Source: Paulownia fortunei (taxonomy: Eukaryota > Streptophyta > Magnoliopsida > Lamiales > Paulowniaceae). From it: a stretch of DNA of 64,000 nucleotides. The DNA lies in the NCBI GenBank assembly GCA_019321725.1, contig CM033121.1, positions 10,292,001 to 10,356,000 of the forward strand. The letters run 5' to 3'. The notes beneath the pieces are model-generated. The model was given only the letters and a program-made list of their open reading frames with translations, was not told the origin of the DNA and searched no databases. The position numbers and the translations under genes were made by a program. Each line of letters opens with the position of its first letter. The stretch's first letter is position 1. Positions 36,199 through 48,795 of the stretch are shown one piece after another.

Positions 36199-39100
36199 AC
36201 ATCATAAATGACCAGACGTTACCGTGATTAGGGATCAAAGACCCAGCCTCAATTTCTGAATTGCAGAGCGTACATTTGGACTGTAATGGCACAAATGATA
36301 AGACAGACATAATAAATTCTCACAAGCAAAAGCCAAATACTTTAACAATGCTGTTTCCAAAAGAAAATAACTGGAAACAAATGAACTTATTGGTTTAAAA
36401 GGTCACACCTCAAACTTTACAGTCTAGTTAGGCCCTTCCACAGCACCTTAAGCATTAAAGCACGTTTTAGAGAAACTAACAGTACTTGAGGTGCTTTTGT
36501 GAATCGTCAACAGCCAAAACATTGAAGGTTCAGTGCCAAAAAACCAGGATTTCAGATTAGAGACAAGAAAAGGTTTGGTAATGAACGTCACAAGTACCCC
36601 CACAAAGAATTAAAAAACAAGGTAGAACTTAATTTCCATAGCGTGCATTTTTTCATTAATGTCTAGGCAAGGCTGTCCCTGCTCATCCCCATGTTGGATA
36701 GTCACAGAATTGGTGCCTAGGTTTCTGTTCTTCCAAGTTACTTCTTTTTCCAGCTAACGAGTTCTCATATTTCGTTCCTCAATAAAGTGAAGTTCCAGAT
36801 ACTTAACCATTCCAATTATCCAAGTTTCAAGAAACTCCAGAGGCCTAACCATTCCAGTTATCCAAGTTTCAATTCTAGCTGAAATTGATTGTTTTGTTAA
36901 TAAATGTCCAAGGGATCTCTAAAACACCATCACCGCCGCTTTCATATTGATGGAAAAGCAGGCTCCATTAACAGAGGTATAATGAAAAATCTCTTTCTCA
37001 GAGTCATCATACTTCTATGAATGTCCCGTGGACATTAACATCATGAGAGGAACCATTTCCGTATTACCATCTAAAATTTAATCTGGTATTGCCGAGAGCT
37101 GTAAGTTGTACTTCCACATAAGAGATGCAACACCAAGTTATGCATCCAAGTTTATTATCAATCTCTCGTATTGAAGGAGGAATGAACTGTACCAGAGGGG
37201 ACTTAAATGTTTCTCTTTGAAATATTTGGGCCAAATTTAAGATGGATAACTTTCTCAGTATGCTAGAACAGATAATATTCCTAATTTGGCTATTCTATAC
37301 TTCTTACAGGTCATGGAAGAATAAAGGAAGCACCTAGCCGCCTACTGTCCAACCTGATTCGTTTATCTCCCATCCTTAACATCAAAGCTATCAAATGGCA
37401 TAAGCCGCGTAAATAAGAGTAGGGTGCAAAGTTGTGGCCCCATGGTGAAAGAGAAGCTTTGAGAGAAAATTAGTTCTCTAGGTGACTTAAAGACCATAAA
37501 ATATTATATAAATTGCAGATTGTTCTGGTATTTGAATAAAATAGGAATCATAGGTCTCTGCTATTGACCGAATGAGGTAAGATACCAGTGTATCCGCTGA
37601 TCGCTAGGGCAGAATGCATACATTCACCCAGTACTCTTATTGCTTTCTTTTTAATTTTTAACTGTGGCGAGATCTTTGAATACATTTCAGTAAAATATAA
37701 ATAACCTTATAGCAATGCATTTGCATTGACGTAAGTAACTTACTTTGCAGTTTATTAAGCGGGTGGGTCTTGGAAAATTTGACCAACTCTAGCAAAGGAA
37801 ACACAGAAAGCAACCAAAAGAGAGGGAGCTGCCACTAGAATTGCCATCAATAACAGACCGAAGTTACTGGACTAGGAGTACTGATCTGTGAACTCGCTAT
37901 TTCATATGAATAACTGGTCACTCCCAATCTGGAATGCTGATGCATCTCTAGAAGAAAATTCAGGTTTCCCACTTGGGGGAAAGTAATTGCAAACATTTTT
38001 TATTATTTAACCCTTGAGAACCTTTCTAAACTTTTCATACCCCTAAACAAGCCTCAAACCTTTAAAATTCCAATGCTTCAGCTGTTAAGGGTCATAGTTT
38101 TGGACCATCTATAATAGGAAATGACCATTATTTATGAAGCAGAGAGATCATTCAAAGAAAGTTCCAATCCACTTACAATTCTCATACATTTCTTGTAAAT
38201 GAATTGTTTAATGCAGTTTTCTCCATTCGTATTTCCGGTAGCTATTTGGAAAATAATAAGAGATCAAAACACCATTATGTAGGAATAGTAGATGATGTAT
38301 TACTGTAATCAGCAGTTGGCTAGAAACTTTATCATAAATATATTTCAAAATTCAAATAAACATAAAATCACGTTCATTTATATCAGTTTCTCAGTTTAAA
38401 CTTCACTCTAGATCTTAGTTCTCCATTGGGTACTAGTTTATTTCATTCAAGTCTTTATGAAGCTACTGCTGCCATATTACCTTTCTTTTTCTGATTTTAA
38501 CCTATACAGGGAATATACCCTGGTGCCAACCAATGATAACTGTAGAGAACCAATTGTGGAGTAGGTCAAGAATTGGAATTAGATATTAGTGATTCAATAT
38601 ATCAGGGAAGTTCTATGAAATGCTATTATTGCACTTTCTAAAAGTTTCCGGAGGTTTGTGGTGAGTTTTGAGCTTATTTTAGTAGTATCTAAGTCCTAAT
38701 CCATTCAACAATAGGTTGGAGTTGTAAGTAAATGCTTACAAGTCAAGTTTTTCAGAATCCATAAAATACAGTCTTCTGTACCATTGAAATTAATAAATAC
38801 TTCACTAAATTGGCACTTACTGAAGGGTATTCCTTGGTTTCCCTTCACTAAACCTTGTTTTTTTTGTCCCACAAAAAAATAACATCTATTCACAATATCG
38901 CTTAGTTTACGAGATCCCTACGCATTAGGTGCACTGCAAAGCCACTAGGGCCTTCTTAACAAAGAAACAACCGCATGCAAGACCCTATGGTTCACATGAG
39001 TGATCAGGTATTTCCTTTGGTTTGTTCTAAGAAAATAGAACAGCCACTAGGTCAAAGGGTGATAACTACATTTTTTATAGCATTCTTCATGATGTCTGTG

Positions 39101-42100
39101 GCATTGTCCTCAATGAAGTACTCTGCGTACTCTGCAGAACGAAGATCACAAAGAACAAATTTTTAGACTTGGAAGGTTTGAAAAGTTTACTCCACCCTTA
39201 AAAATGTAATTCTTCACACAAAGAAAAGCATCTTTCCTAAGCCTCATTGTCTCTACACAATGACTCAGGTCAGAAAGCCTACAGAAAATGTACCAAGTCT
39301 CTATCAGATTTTTATGGTCCATGATCTCCATGATTTTGGCAGATGGCGCTATACATGTATTAGGGTGTTGACTTGGTTTATGGCCAACCACAAAGTAAAT
39401 GAAAACCAGTTGCTTCTCCATTGGACTTCTTTCCAGACATTAAGTTAAAAAGTGTCGACCCTCCTTTTCTAAGAAACTGGAAGAATATTTGATTTCATAG
39501 GGATGCCTCTGACTTAGTTACGTGCAAGGTGCATTCTTCCGAAGCCACCTAGCTACCTACTGCTGAGAAGATAAATGGAAGTTCAATAGAATTTCAGCCA
39601 ACACACACATCAATAATTAATTATAAGCCACACTTCTTATAGCACTTCCCATTTTTGCTAGTTCACTTTAGGTCGTGAACTCAAGTGCAACTGTCAGATG
39701 CTTTAGGTTTCAATGTAGAACACCAGAGAGAGAAAGACAGAAGAAAGCAAAGACCAACCATTGGTTCCACTTACCGTTTCAATGACCTTTCTCAGCATAA
39801 GACCACCGAATGAATGCCCGCAAGAAACTAACATAGCATCCTCAAGGAATGCGCCACTGGAGAATCCTCAGTTTCAAACACAAAATTTAGAATCAATACA
39901 TGCAATGACGAAAATAAAATATCCACTCACAAATCATGTTTATGATCAACTACTGAAAGGTGTAGTACAACAATGCAAAATTATCTAAAGGAACTTTGGC
40001 TCCACGTTATTGATCATAAAATAATATGCAGAACAATATAAGATGGCCAACCATTTCAGGGAAGGTTTACAAACCATAGTTGTTAAGTACCCAAGGCGCA
40101 CAAAGGTGCAAAAAGCTGTCCTGGGGCTTAGGTGCAATGCGGAAGGCAATCAGTGCCTTACCGAAATAAGGCGCAAAAATGCATATAATGTCAATAATTT
40201 TCAGCAATTATAAAGCATAAACAAACAAATATAAAGATAACAGCAGAACTTAGTTTGCAACAAATTTAATATATAGAAAGCAAACTCAAGTAATCAAAAT
40301 CTCAAAAATATCAACAAAAGTAACCTTCTTCCTGCGGTTTGCAGGGTCCTGGGAGCAAGGAGAATAAGATGTGTATTTGTGTCGAAAGGAATGCACGTAT
40401 ATTTATGGATTACTACTTGACCACTAGCTGCACTTGGCAAAAAGTAACAAACTCCGTTGAAAAACAATAGGTTTGTTTAAAGGTCTACCTTTGGGGAACC
40501 TCCAGAGAGATTGGCGAGAAATTTATGTCATTTTTCTAGTGTTTATGAGGACTTCTTCTCTACCTCCTTGTATCTCTCTATATTTTAATATAAGTTCATT
40601 TTACTATCAAGAAAAATGTCAATAAAGAAAAGACAAAGTAAAATTAGATAAAGGTTCCAGCTTCTAAGGCGTCGTAAATAAAGCCATCATAACTAGTCTT
40701 ATATGTGGGGCTGCCCTAATAGAAATATATAGAACCCAAAAAATGTCCTCAATGCAAGGGACTTTACAATCGACAGCTAGGGTGGCAGGAAAACAGACAG
40801 AGCTTAAGGATAAGTATATGAATAAGATCTGATAGCTCAAAGAAGCCTATAACTAGATCAGGTTGACTCTAAAACACCAGTATTTGCAGAGAAAGAAGAT
40901 TAAAACCTGTCTACAATCCTAAATTGGCCTTCTCTTCAGCAAGCGTGCTCTCATCTTGCCCAAATCCACCAGGCACACAAAGGCATGCGCCTTGTTAAAG
41001 GCCAGAGTGAATGGCCATGCGAGGCACTAAGCTTGTGCCCACCTGCACGTCACAACTAAGCATGCGCCTTTAAAAACTATTGTACAAACACAAATGCATA
41101 GAAGACATTCACTGGACACCATGTTAAAGCGAATCTTCCAAAATCAGCAATCTCTCCATTAATTATAAGTATAGCCCTATTTGATAACCAAGTTAATTTC
41201 TTTTGGTTTCCCAAATGAAAATGAATGAGTCAGGTTTTTCTTGATAAAGACACTATCATGAAATGTTTGGAAACTTAATTCAAGCACAAATCAGAAGTAA
41301 AAGAATTTGACATATTTATGCATTTCCCTCTCCCTTTATCCTCCAGAAGGTTATGGAACAAAGCACGTTAATATACATTTCCGACCACCCAACCGATCAC
41401 CATATACATTAACAGCCACCTCAAATGGAACTGACAGCTATAATTTGAGATCTTAAGGAAAGCTGATGGAATACCAGCTAATTGATTTAAAACCAAAAAA
41501 ATCTATCCTTCATCTCCATGAAGAATCACTAAAATTGTTCAAAAAGACCCCCCATTTGAGAGAGACTCGGTAAGGAAAGTAGAAACAGAGTCAAATTGAA
41601 CTTTGTTGCTGAGTCTTCTACTGCAACTGAAAATGGCCAGGAAAGCGACAAGAATTTTCTTTTTTTTTTTTTTTTTTTTATTGTGTGTCTGTGTTTGTGG
41701 TTTGGGGGTTGGGGGGAAAGAGAATACAGATAGGAAGGCTTTACATAATTTTGATGATGGGCAGAATTGCATCACAGTTGATTGACTTGGAGAATCAAGG
41801 CACGTTGACAGTTCAATGGAGATTGTGGCAGTGGATGTATGGCAATTGAAGCACAGATGGTGAGGGGATGAGGGGAGAGAAACAAGACAGAGGAGATTGA
41901 ATTTTGGAAAATTCGAGAACTTATATCCTGGCAAGACTTAAGAGCTGGATCTCATTGGATAACAGTGAGAACCAAACCTCAACTGTGCTTTAGAAACAAA
42001 TGCTACAACCCTTTCTTGTGCACAGAGATATAGCTGAAGTTTACACAACTTTTTATAAATTAACAAATGCTTTTTCTCTCCCTGTTTGCAGAACTTTGAA

Positions 42101-45100
42101 AAGAACGATAGAAAAATACAAAACAACCAAGTTAGCAAACAGCCTGAAAGAAGTTACAATTGTCACCCTGGTACCAGCAAACACTACAAAAATCCAGCTA
42201 GAGGAAGATTAACCAATTATAATCAAGAACTGATGGAATACAGGGAAGGTTTTTGCCCATTTCCAATAATAATGTTCCTAAAATGAATAATCAGGTGGGT
42301 TTCACAGCAAACAAACCACCAAGACACTGGTGGCTTTCCTTTTATAATAATGAAGATGATAATAGTGCTGACAAAAAAAGTAACAATAATAATAATAAAG
42401 ATAATAATAATAATAGTAACAATAATAATAATACAAGAAGTTTGTTGGTAGTACAGCAAGTACCCCAAGTTGATGGATCATTATGGATATTATTCACAAA
42501 AGAACATATTTTATATATACACATGGTTTGTAAACTTAGTTTCTCTACTTGTTCTGTAATATTTTACCTCAGTTTATCCATAAATTAGTTGGTTAACTTC
42601 CTCAAAATTTTGGGTTCTGGTTCTCATTCACACTTTTGAGTGGGGGGGATACTTGGGGCTTGGCAGAGGAATTCTCGTTTTTCACGTCTTTGTTACAAGG
42701 ATAAATCCAACCAAAATAATGAAAAATTAATTTCCAATCAATTATTTTCTCAACACAATGACATTGAAGACAAAGGGAGGCACGGACAAAATATAAATGC
42801 AGGCAATCAAAAAGCCATGATGAAGATAATGTTATGAAAGATTTTCCAGAACTCTTCTCAGGTACGAAGCAAATTTCTTTTAAGACATCTTGTCAGAAAT
42901 ATTACCCAGTAAAATACAAATCTCTGGTCTTGACTTTCAATCCCTCTATCTTCCCCTGCTATTCCCAGAAACTCTGTTAGCTCCAAATTCTGGAAAATGT
43001 TCTCCCACAAGTAGAAATATTGTTGAAATTATGTTTCAAATCATGGGTAAATTAGCTTGAAGTTTCCTTTTGTTCCATATTAGAAAAAAGAGGGGTCGAT
43101 TTAAATCCTTTTCTAGAATGGGATGGCGTCTAACCTATGGTTTCTTCACTTCTAACTCTTCCATGTTGCCTGGATGATGCCTATGAGGGTAAGAGAGCTG
43201 TCCAAGGATTGGTGCTGGGAAGATGTAATGAAGAAAATGTAATCTGGACGGAACCTTGCCAGTGAAAATTGTTTGGAGAGAGAGAAAAACAGAAGAGTCT
43301 TTTACAAATGGAAAATCTCCATTCTGCCGCCCAAGAGCACCATCCAATGTTCTAAATAGAAGCTCCAGAAGATCTCCACTTGTGCTTTGGATCAGCTTGA
43401 TTTTATGGGTTATGATAGTTATTGGGCTTCTTAAATACAGTTTCTTACTTCCTATGACTAAAATAATAAAAAATCAAAGAAGTTTAATACAATGAGAAAA
43501 ATCTATGAAATATGTGCACTCTGCTAAAGTTGTTAATTTTAAGGAAATTTTATCACTGTTTAGAATATGTTTGTATGATGCCCAGTCACCAAATCCTATT
43601 CTCTATTTGTTATTTCATGCAATTTCCAAAAATCATTGGCAAAATCAACTGGTTAATAAATATAACATCCACTCAAAAACAAAACCACTTTCTCCTTATA
43701 TTTATACCACCAAGAAGTCCCTCATGGCATTCTCAAGGAACAGTTACAATGAAATCCCTGTTGAACCATATCTGAACATCCTACCAAAATCATTTAAAAT
43801 AAGCCCTCTTAGCACTTTTCTAAAGTATCCCAACCGTGATAATGAAGTTAAGCAATTTTAAATCCATCTGTTTTATCACAGTCCAGTCGTGATACAGGCA
43901 ATTCAGCATTGTCCCTGAAAAAAGCTCCCCCATATTATCCTAAAACAAATGGTGATCCAACTAAGACGAACTTGAGCTTGTTAGATGTTTTCTTGAAGGG
44001 GCGTCTTTTCCATTACATAGTTGTTAAAAAAAAACTATCCTGTAGCATACATCAAAACCATTTGATCTCCCAAGTCCTACTCTAGTTATATGTAATTTTA
44101 TAATTATTCTAACCTGATCTATTTACAACATACAACATACTTTTCAAATTACCAAAAGGAAAAAAATTCAATTAGAAACAGTTATTAATGAGTTAGAGAC
44201 AAAATTTCAGACATGTCAAGGACAAGAATTTTTATGAATTAAAATATCAATCATCTGAAAAGCAAAAGAAGAAAAGAAAAAGTTTTAATGCAAAGCAATC
44301 TAACTTACGATAAGGGATCTGACAAAACACTTCTCAATGATGGTTCCCTATTCAAATTATCTGCAGGTACCTGTTGATGCAGATTCAAAATGAGATCTCA
44401 TCAAATACTATAGCCAAATTATGTCATCTTCTAGAAAATGAGCTAAAAAATAAAAACTATTGCATTTGAAAAGAAAAGCCAAAACAACCAAAAGCTGCCC
44501 ATCTCAAAACAACAAGGGAAAAAGGAACAAAGGGAAAAGATGTCATGAAATGACTTCAAAATTGTCAACAAAGAATAAAATACATTCTATCAGTCAATAT
44601 ATACTTTTTTATTATCTCATGCAATAAATCATAGAAAGGAAAGATATCGATTGAGAGCCAGAGCCAAAAAAAATAGTACCAAATTAAATATCAACTTGGG
44701 ATATTCAGGATAACCAAAAGAAAAACTCAGAATTTTATAACCTTGAAAATCCAACCAATATGTGTTAAAACTTTGACAAGATCAGATTTTTTGGGAACCA
44801 GAATATGATTAAATCAGGCAAACGGTAGTCATTGAACAGTTCATTTTTCACTCATAATTAATTGCTTCTAAGAATCCCTGGAAAAGTGCTTACATAAGCA
44901 TCATCAGTATGGTTACACAATACATCTTCCTCAGCAGAGAGGTCATCCATAAACTGGCTTACAGATATTGGCACATAGCTCTGAGGAATTACATGCCCAG
45001 CTGCTGCAATCGGAGTACAATCCAATATTGCATTGCCTTGTGGCATGAGCCTAAATACCAGTGATGTCCTAGATGAAGAAAGTCAGCCTCTAGCTGAAGA

Positions 45101-48100
45101 AAATCACATGCGACAAATCAAACATCTTCCAAAAGTATATACCTTCCACCACTTGCAGGGATCAGAGAATTATCAGGCATGGCCCGATATGAAGCAGCAG
45201 GCCGATGTCCTGCAGTGGCATGGCTGAGAGCCTTCCCTGTAAGCAGTAAAAGGTCCCCAGGCACCAAGCTGCTATCTGCTTGGTACCAACGGCCATTGGG
45301 GTCACAAACCTATGGTTGAAAATGAACATTTCATAGAAATCAGGAAGAATATTTATAGCCCAATATTTGATTAGATTCTGAACAAATAGGTTCAATATAA
45401 TGTTCCAATAGAAAAACTTCCAAAAGAAAAAGATAACAACATATTGAAAAAACTAAATAAATACTCAAAGCATATCATCATAAGCTTATTAAGAAGTATA
45501 CCTGAAGACCAGGAGCATCTGAGGAAATCAGCATTAACAAACCCTTCTCCACTTCACAACTCAATGCAAGCTTCCCTCCCCCAGTTGCACCTTTTCCTTG
45601 TTGTGATGATATCTGGGAGAATGTGGCAACAAGAACCGATGAAGATGCCTCATTAGCAGGCAACGGGCTATCATCAAGCAAGTGATTGAAAACACTGCAG
45701 AAAATGAAATGTTTCAAGATGTCACTACCAAGCAAGAAAGAACAATTCAGACAGTTGTACAGTGATACATCATACACCAACAAAAGAAAGCAAAAAAAAC
45801 ATGTTCACAATTCTTACTCGCTTCGCAGACGAAGATGCCTTGCTATCACACATAAAGCAGCACGAGCTGCCCTTCCCATGCATCTATAAATATCAGCCAT
45901 GCATGGAGGAGAGGAATCCAGATCTTCCAAAGGCCTGTGCAAAAAATAGTAATATTAGAGTGTCAAAATTGCAACAAAAGGAATTTCCAGTTAGACCAAC
46001 GTGGCAAAGAGGGAACACAATATTGAGAAAGTTTCAAACACAGAACTTAATTCAAAATGGAAAATAATTAGCTTGAATATCTAGATACGAAAATGCAGAA
46101 CTTTTAAATTGACTCAGGATTGACATACGGAGAACCTTTGGGCTCTAACACCATCATCGCTAGCACGTCATCCTTGAATAAATGCCATATGATTTTCTGC
46201 CCTTCTTGAGTACAAAAGCACCGAGAATGTAAAGAAAATATTCAAGATACAGCAGAAGGTGTACAAATGCTTCTAGTTTACGTTTCAATATTCATATTTT
46301 CCAAAGCTCATCAAGCCAGCGAACAAAAGTCTATCTTTTCTGGTTCAAGAGACAATAAAAATGCAAATGGCAGTTATGTCAGTTTGTAAGTATTGGCAAA
46401 AGAAAAGAACCATTACAAAGGATGATTTCAAACCTTTACATCTATCATGCAACCAAGATCAGCCTACAACAATAAGTCTAGCAAATTGCTATTGGTCCAC
46501 TTCATAAAACCATTCAGCACTTCAAAATTGTAAACCAACCTGATTTCAGCAAACGTAAAGAGAGTCTCAAAGTAAAATGCGGAATCTCTAGTTAATCAAA
46601 CTAACCCACAAAACCATCAGTTTTGGAAACATAATCTTAATATTTGCAGCATTTTCCACACCACCAGTTATTTTAAGGCTACCTTTATGAACTGCAATAG
46701 GCAAGAATTAGCTTTATCTAACTTCACTCTCTTTCCCACATTTGGTTTATTTAGGTGCACTGAAAAATCCCAATCATAGTTATTGCTTGACGAGAAGCTA
46801 ATCACCTTTCTTCCTAATAGAGTAAGGAGATCCCACACCCTTGCAAAAAACTAAATTAAAGAAGAAGAGGAAACAAGTCATCATTCTATATCCGCTCTTT
46901 TTCCATATTCAAAGACCAACCCCCCCAGCTTATTTTAAACATAAAGAACATTTGCAAGAGATGTAAAAAGCACATAATAGTTTCTAAAAAGATCCAGCTA
47001 TGTCAAAATACTAACACTGTTTTAAAACATACACAAGAAAAGCAGTTAGAATTGTTGACTAGTTCGGAGATGGCCTAAACCAATGTTTCATTATGTCGTC
47101 TTACATTCTAATCTATCAGAGAGCGATAAGTTTGTACGAACAATTCTGTCCAACACAGTGCCACATGAAATCAAATTTAAATTCATGCACAAAGGGAATG
47201 AAGTCCCAACCATTGGTGGACAGGTATGTGGCTAGGAATAAGAAATTAAGTAGCACATAATTGACTGGGAGGGAAGATTGACAAAAACACCTCTTTTTTC
47301 CATATTTCGGACTTTAGCTCTAAGGAACAATTGGTTACTTGTGTGCAGTAAAATCTTTTCCCTCATAAACAACATAAATACATTAAACAGACTTTCCAAA
47401 AGGATTCTTGTGGAGTTTTATGTTTTAGACTCCTTAGTTCAAAGAGGGAGATTGTTGCCAATGCCTTTTCACCACTCTTCCCTTGTTACCAAAGAAATGG
47501 AAAAAATTTAGCCTTCCTCAAAAATGAGAATAGATACATAGCTACTTTCTACATATCCAATACTTTACCAGTAGAATTACTAGAGGGGCAAAAACTCGAT
47601 ACTCCCTTCATCCATAATTGAGTGTATGTTGAACTAGAAAAAACTATCGTTCAGTATAAAAGTTGAGACATTAATGCATCTATACAAGTTTACCCTTGAA
47701 AGCAACAGGAGAATCATTTGGTCGCATAATATACTTAGAATGTAAGCTTGGAAAGTAAACGACTAATTTAGGAAATGAAACATTATATAAGAATTTCAGA
47801 GAAATAGGAAAATTGGATATCAATAGAGGAAGTATAAAAAAAAAAAAGCAGATTTGAAAAACACCAGACAATCATTATGTTAGACTATCAAACTAAAAAA
47901 AAACAGGTGCTCAATTGACATTCACTAGAATAGAGCCAATTCCCTAAATTTCCCACCATTGAATTTATGCTTATTAAGTCTGCATCAGCATTGCTATCCT
48001 TGCCTTAATCCAATGATTGAAGACGAGCCCAATTGAAACATAAGGGCCTTAATCCACTGCTTGAAGATGCACCCAATTACAACATTCAACACATAAGGGG

Positions 48101-48788
48101 CAAATAATGTTGCTAACCCTTGCAACATGTCATAATTTCAGAAAATCTTCAACAGTATCATATAAATTACTCCAAAGTAGCTTCCATCACCTCATATAAA
48201 AGGGCCTTCAAGATTGTCCTAGATAGTGAAGCATTTACCCAAGCACTGTATGCAGCCCCCAGCATAACAAACACTAACTCTTCAGTTCCACAACTAAGCA
48301 CTGCTCTTTCTTTCTTTATTTCAAAAATATTAACCAGAACAAGTATGTAGCAGTAACTGAGAATAAAACAAACATCCACAGACGATTAGCAGAGAAAAGG
48401 GAAAAAATTATGAAAATCACCTTCCAGCCCTGTAGGTATAAACCCCTCGGCCACCCTTCTTGGTGCGAAAGTAGAGGCGGGCGGACTCAAGGGCGCAGCG
48501 GAGCAAGGCGGCATCGTTGGAGCCGAGTTCAATGACGGCAGCGTTGTGGCGCATGAGGGAGGCGGACAAGGCGTCGACGGCCCTTATGTAGGGGCCCATG
48601 GGGGCTCCATCGTAGGGCAAAATGTCGGAGAGTCGAATTCTACAGGGAGCGTCCAGAGAGAGAGGAGAAGGCGAAGGCAGACGGTGATTGTGACTGTGGT
48701 TGTTGGGGGATCTAATACTACCAATAGCCGCAGAATTCGCCGGAGGATTGCCGTGATTCTGATGCTGATGCATCATCATCGTCACCAT
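33097..48788 (-). CDS. PUB62: U-box domain protein of the PUB62/PUB63 type, with an oxygenase-like N-terminal half
   Basis: Twelve exons on the minus strand: 48421-48788, 45818-45934, 45502-45694, 45143-45309, 44894-45068, 44309-44370, 39775-39856, 36223-36280, 35924-36024, 33531-33614, 33383-33453, 33097-33223. All join in frame with GT-AG sites to give 534 residues. Residues about 40-290 look like a 2-oxoglutarate oxygenase fold: DIOX_N-like RIRLSDILPYDG, GLLMLISSDAPGLQV, PGDLLLLTGKALSHATAG, RTSLVF. The HxD metal motif is replaced by EVE (209-211). The U-box is at about 362-430 (DAMLVSCGHSFGGLMLRKVI, SKCTLCNSEI, SLIPNHALR). The tail has two short segments (GVQYPFSVNEKVVIKG and NIIESGENVRLQYRSLRKIP) like a small beta domain. 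A U-box binds E2 enzymes, so the product is a likely E3 ubiquitin ligase. Substrate and site of action are unknown. The PUB62/63 name is by recognition; PUB63 is equally possible. Confidence 0.85.
33679..33749. repeat. TTTTTTG repeat and (GGGTA)n G-rich tract
   Basis: Four TTTTTTG-type units (33679-33710) are followed by GGGGGAGGGGTGGGGTAGGGTA and two more GGGTA units (to 33749). The second part has six or more G runs on the plus strand, so it could fold as a G-quadruplex; this is an inference. It is not the plant telomere unit TTTAGGG. Confidence 0.8.
34084..34115. repeat. poly-C followed by poly-A run
   Basis: Fourteen C are followed by eighteen A. Such runs are error-prone in assembly. 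It lies just left of the MULE-like element. Confidence 0.9.
34123..35737. mobile_element. MULE-like non-autonomous element with long terminal inverted repeats
   Basis: The left end GGATAATTATATCTACCTCT, continuing TTTGAAATAACTAAATTACA, matches the reverse complement of the right end (GGGTTAATTATGCATACTTCC, then TGAAATAGCTA). Both arms also share TAATTACAAAAA about 50-80 bases in. The long, imperfect repeats of roughly 80 bases or more with GG(G)-TAATTA ends are typical of plant Mutator-like elements. Inner sub-repeats of CAAACACACCC type occur near the right arm (35400-35520). A G-rich 300-base stretch (35000-35280) gives an open frame of low complexity, not a recognisable gene. I see no clean 9-base target duplication. 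Confidence 0.65.
36121..36195. repeat. (GT)n(GA)n compound microsatellite
   Basis: Fifteen GT units and about 22 GA units. It sits in intron 8 of the U-box gene, 27 bases from the splice donor of exon 8, where the transcript would read (TC)n(AC)n. Confidence 0.95.
36281..39774 (-). other. intron 7 of the U-box gene
   Basis: A 3.5-kb intron between the two halves of the U-box. No gene or mobile element recognised; short open frames (38705-39448) have no family similarity. Confidence 0.7.
40075..41081. mobile_element. hAT-like non-autonomous DNA transposon
   Basis: The left end CATAGTTGTTAAG and the reverse complement of the right end AATAGTTTTTAAAG are imperfect inverted repeats. Both arms carry GGCGCA shortly after. 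Flanks TTACAAAC (40067-40074) and GTACAAAC (41082-41089) form an 8-base duplication with one mismatch, the hAT size. Words such as AAGGCGCAAAA and CATGCGCCTT recur at both ends (40095-40180, 40980-41070), which is characteristic of a common plant hAT-like family. No transposase is seen. Confidence 0.6.
42380..42433. repeat. (AAT)n microsatellite, imperfect
   Basis: Imperfect AAT units interrupted by AAAG, AGT and CAAT, in intron 6 of the U-box gene. Confidence 0.85.
45935..48420 (-). other. intron 1 of the U-box gene
   Basis: A 2.5-kb intron after the first exon, with a Stowaway-like MITE at 47602-47832. Nothing else is recognised. Confidence 0.75.
47602..47832. mobile_element. Stowaway-like MITE
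   Basis: The left end CTCCCTTCATCCATAATTG and the reverse complement of the right end (CTTCCTCTATTGATATCC) are partly matching inverted repeats starting with the Stowaway-like CTCCCT. TA flanks both (47600-47601, 47833-47834). Length 231. The match is weaker than for the MITE at 19662. Confidence 0.5.
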
Positions 48789-48795
48789 CGATCAT
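48718..48795 (-). other. upstream ORF overlapping the U-box start
   Basis: An ATG at 48793-48795 lies seven bases before the chosen start, in another frame. It runs 25 codons to a TAG at 48718-48720, overlapping the first exon. It could reduce initiation at the main ATG if it lies in the transcript. Confidence 0.45.

Larger units (their letters stand above)
39857..44308 (-). other. intron 6 of the U-box gene
   Basis: A 4.45-kb intron just before the U-box exons. It contains the hAT-like element 40075-41081, a T run at 41662-41679, and an (AAT)n stretch (about 42386-42433). A series of plus-strand open frames lies at 42086-43861, and I do not recognise them. Confidence 0.7.
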
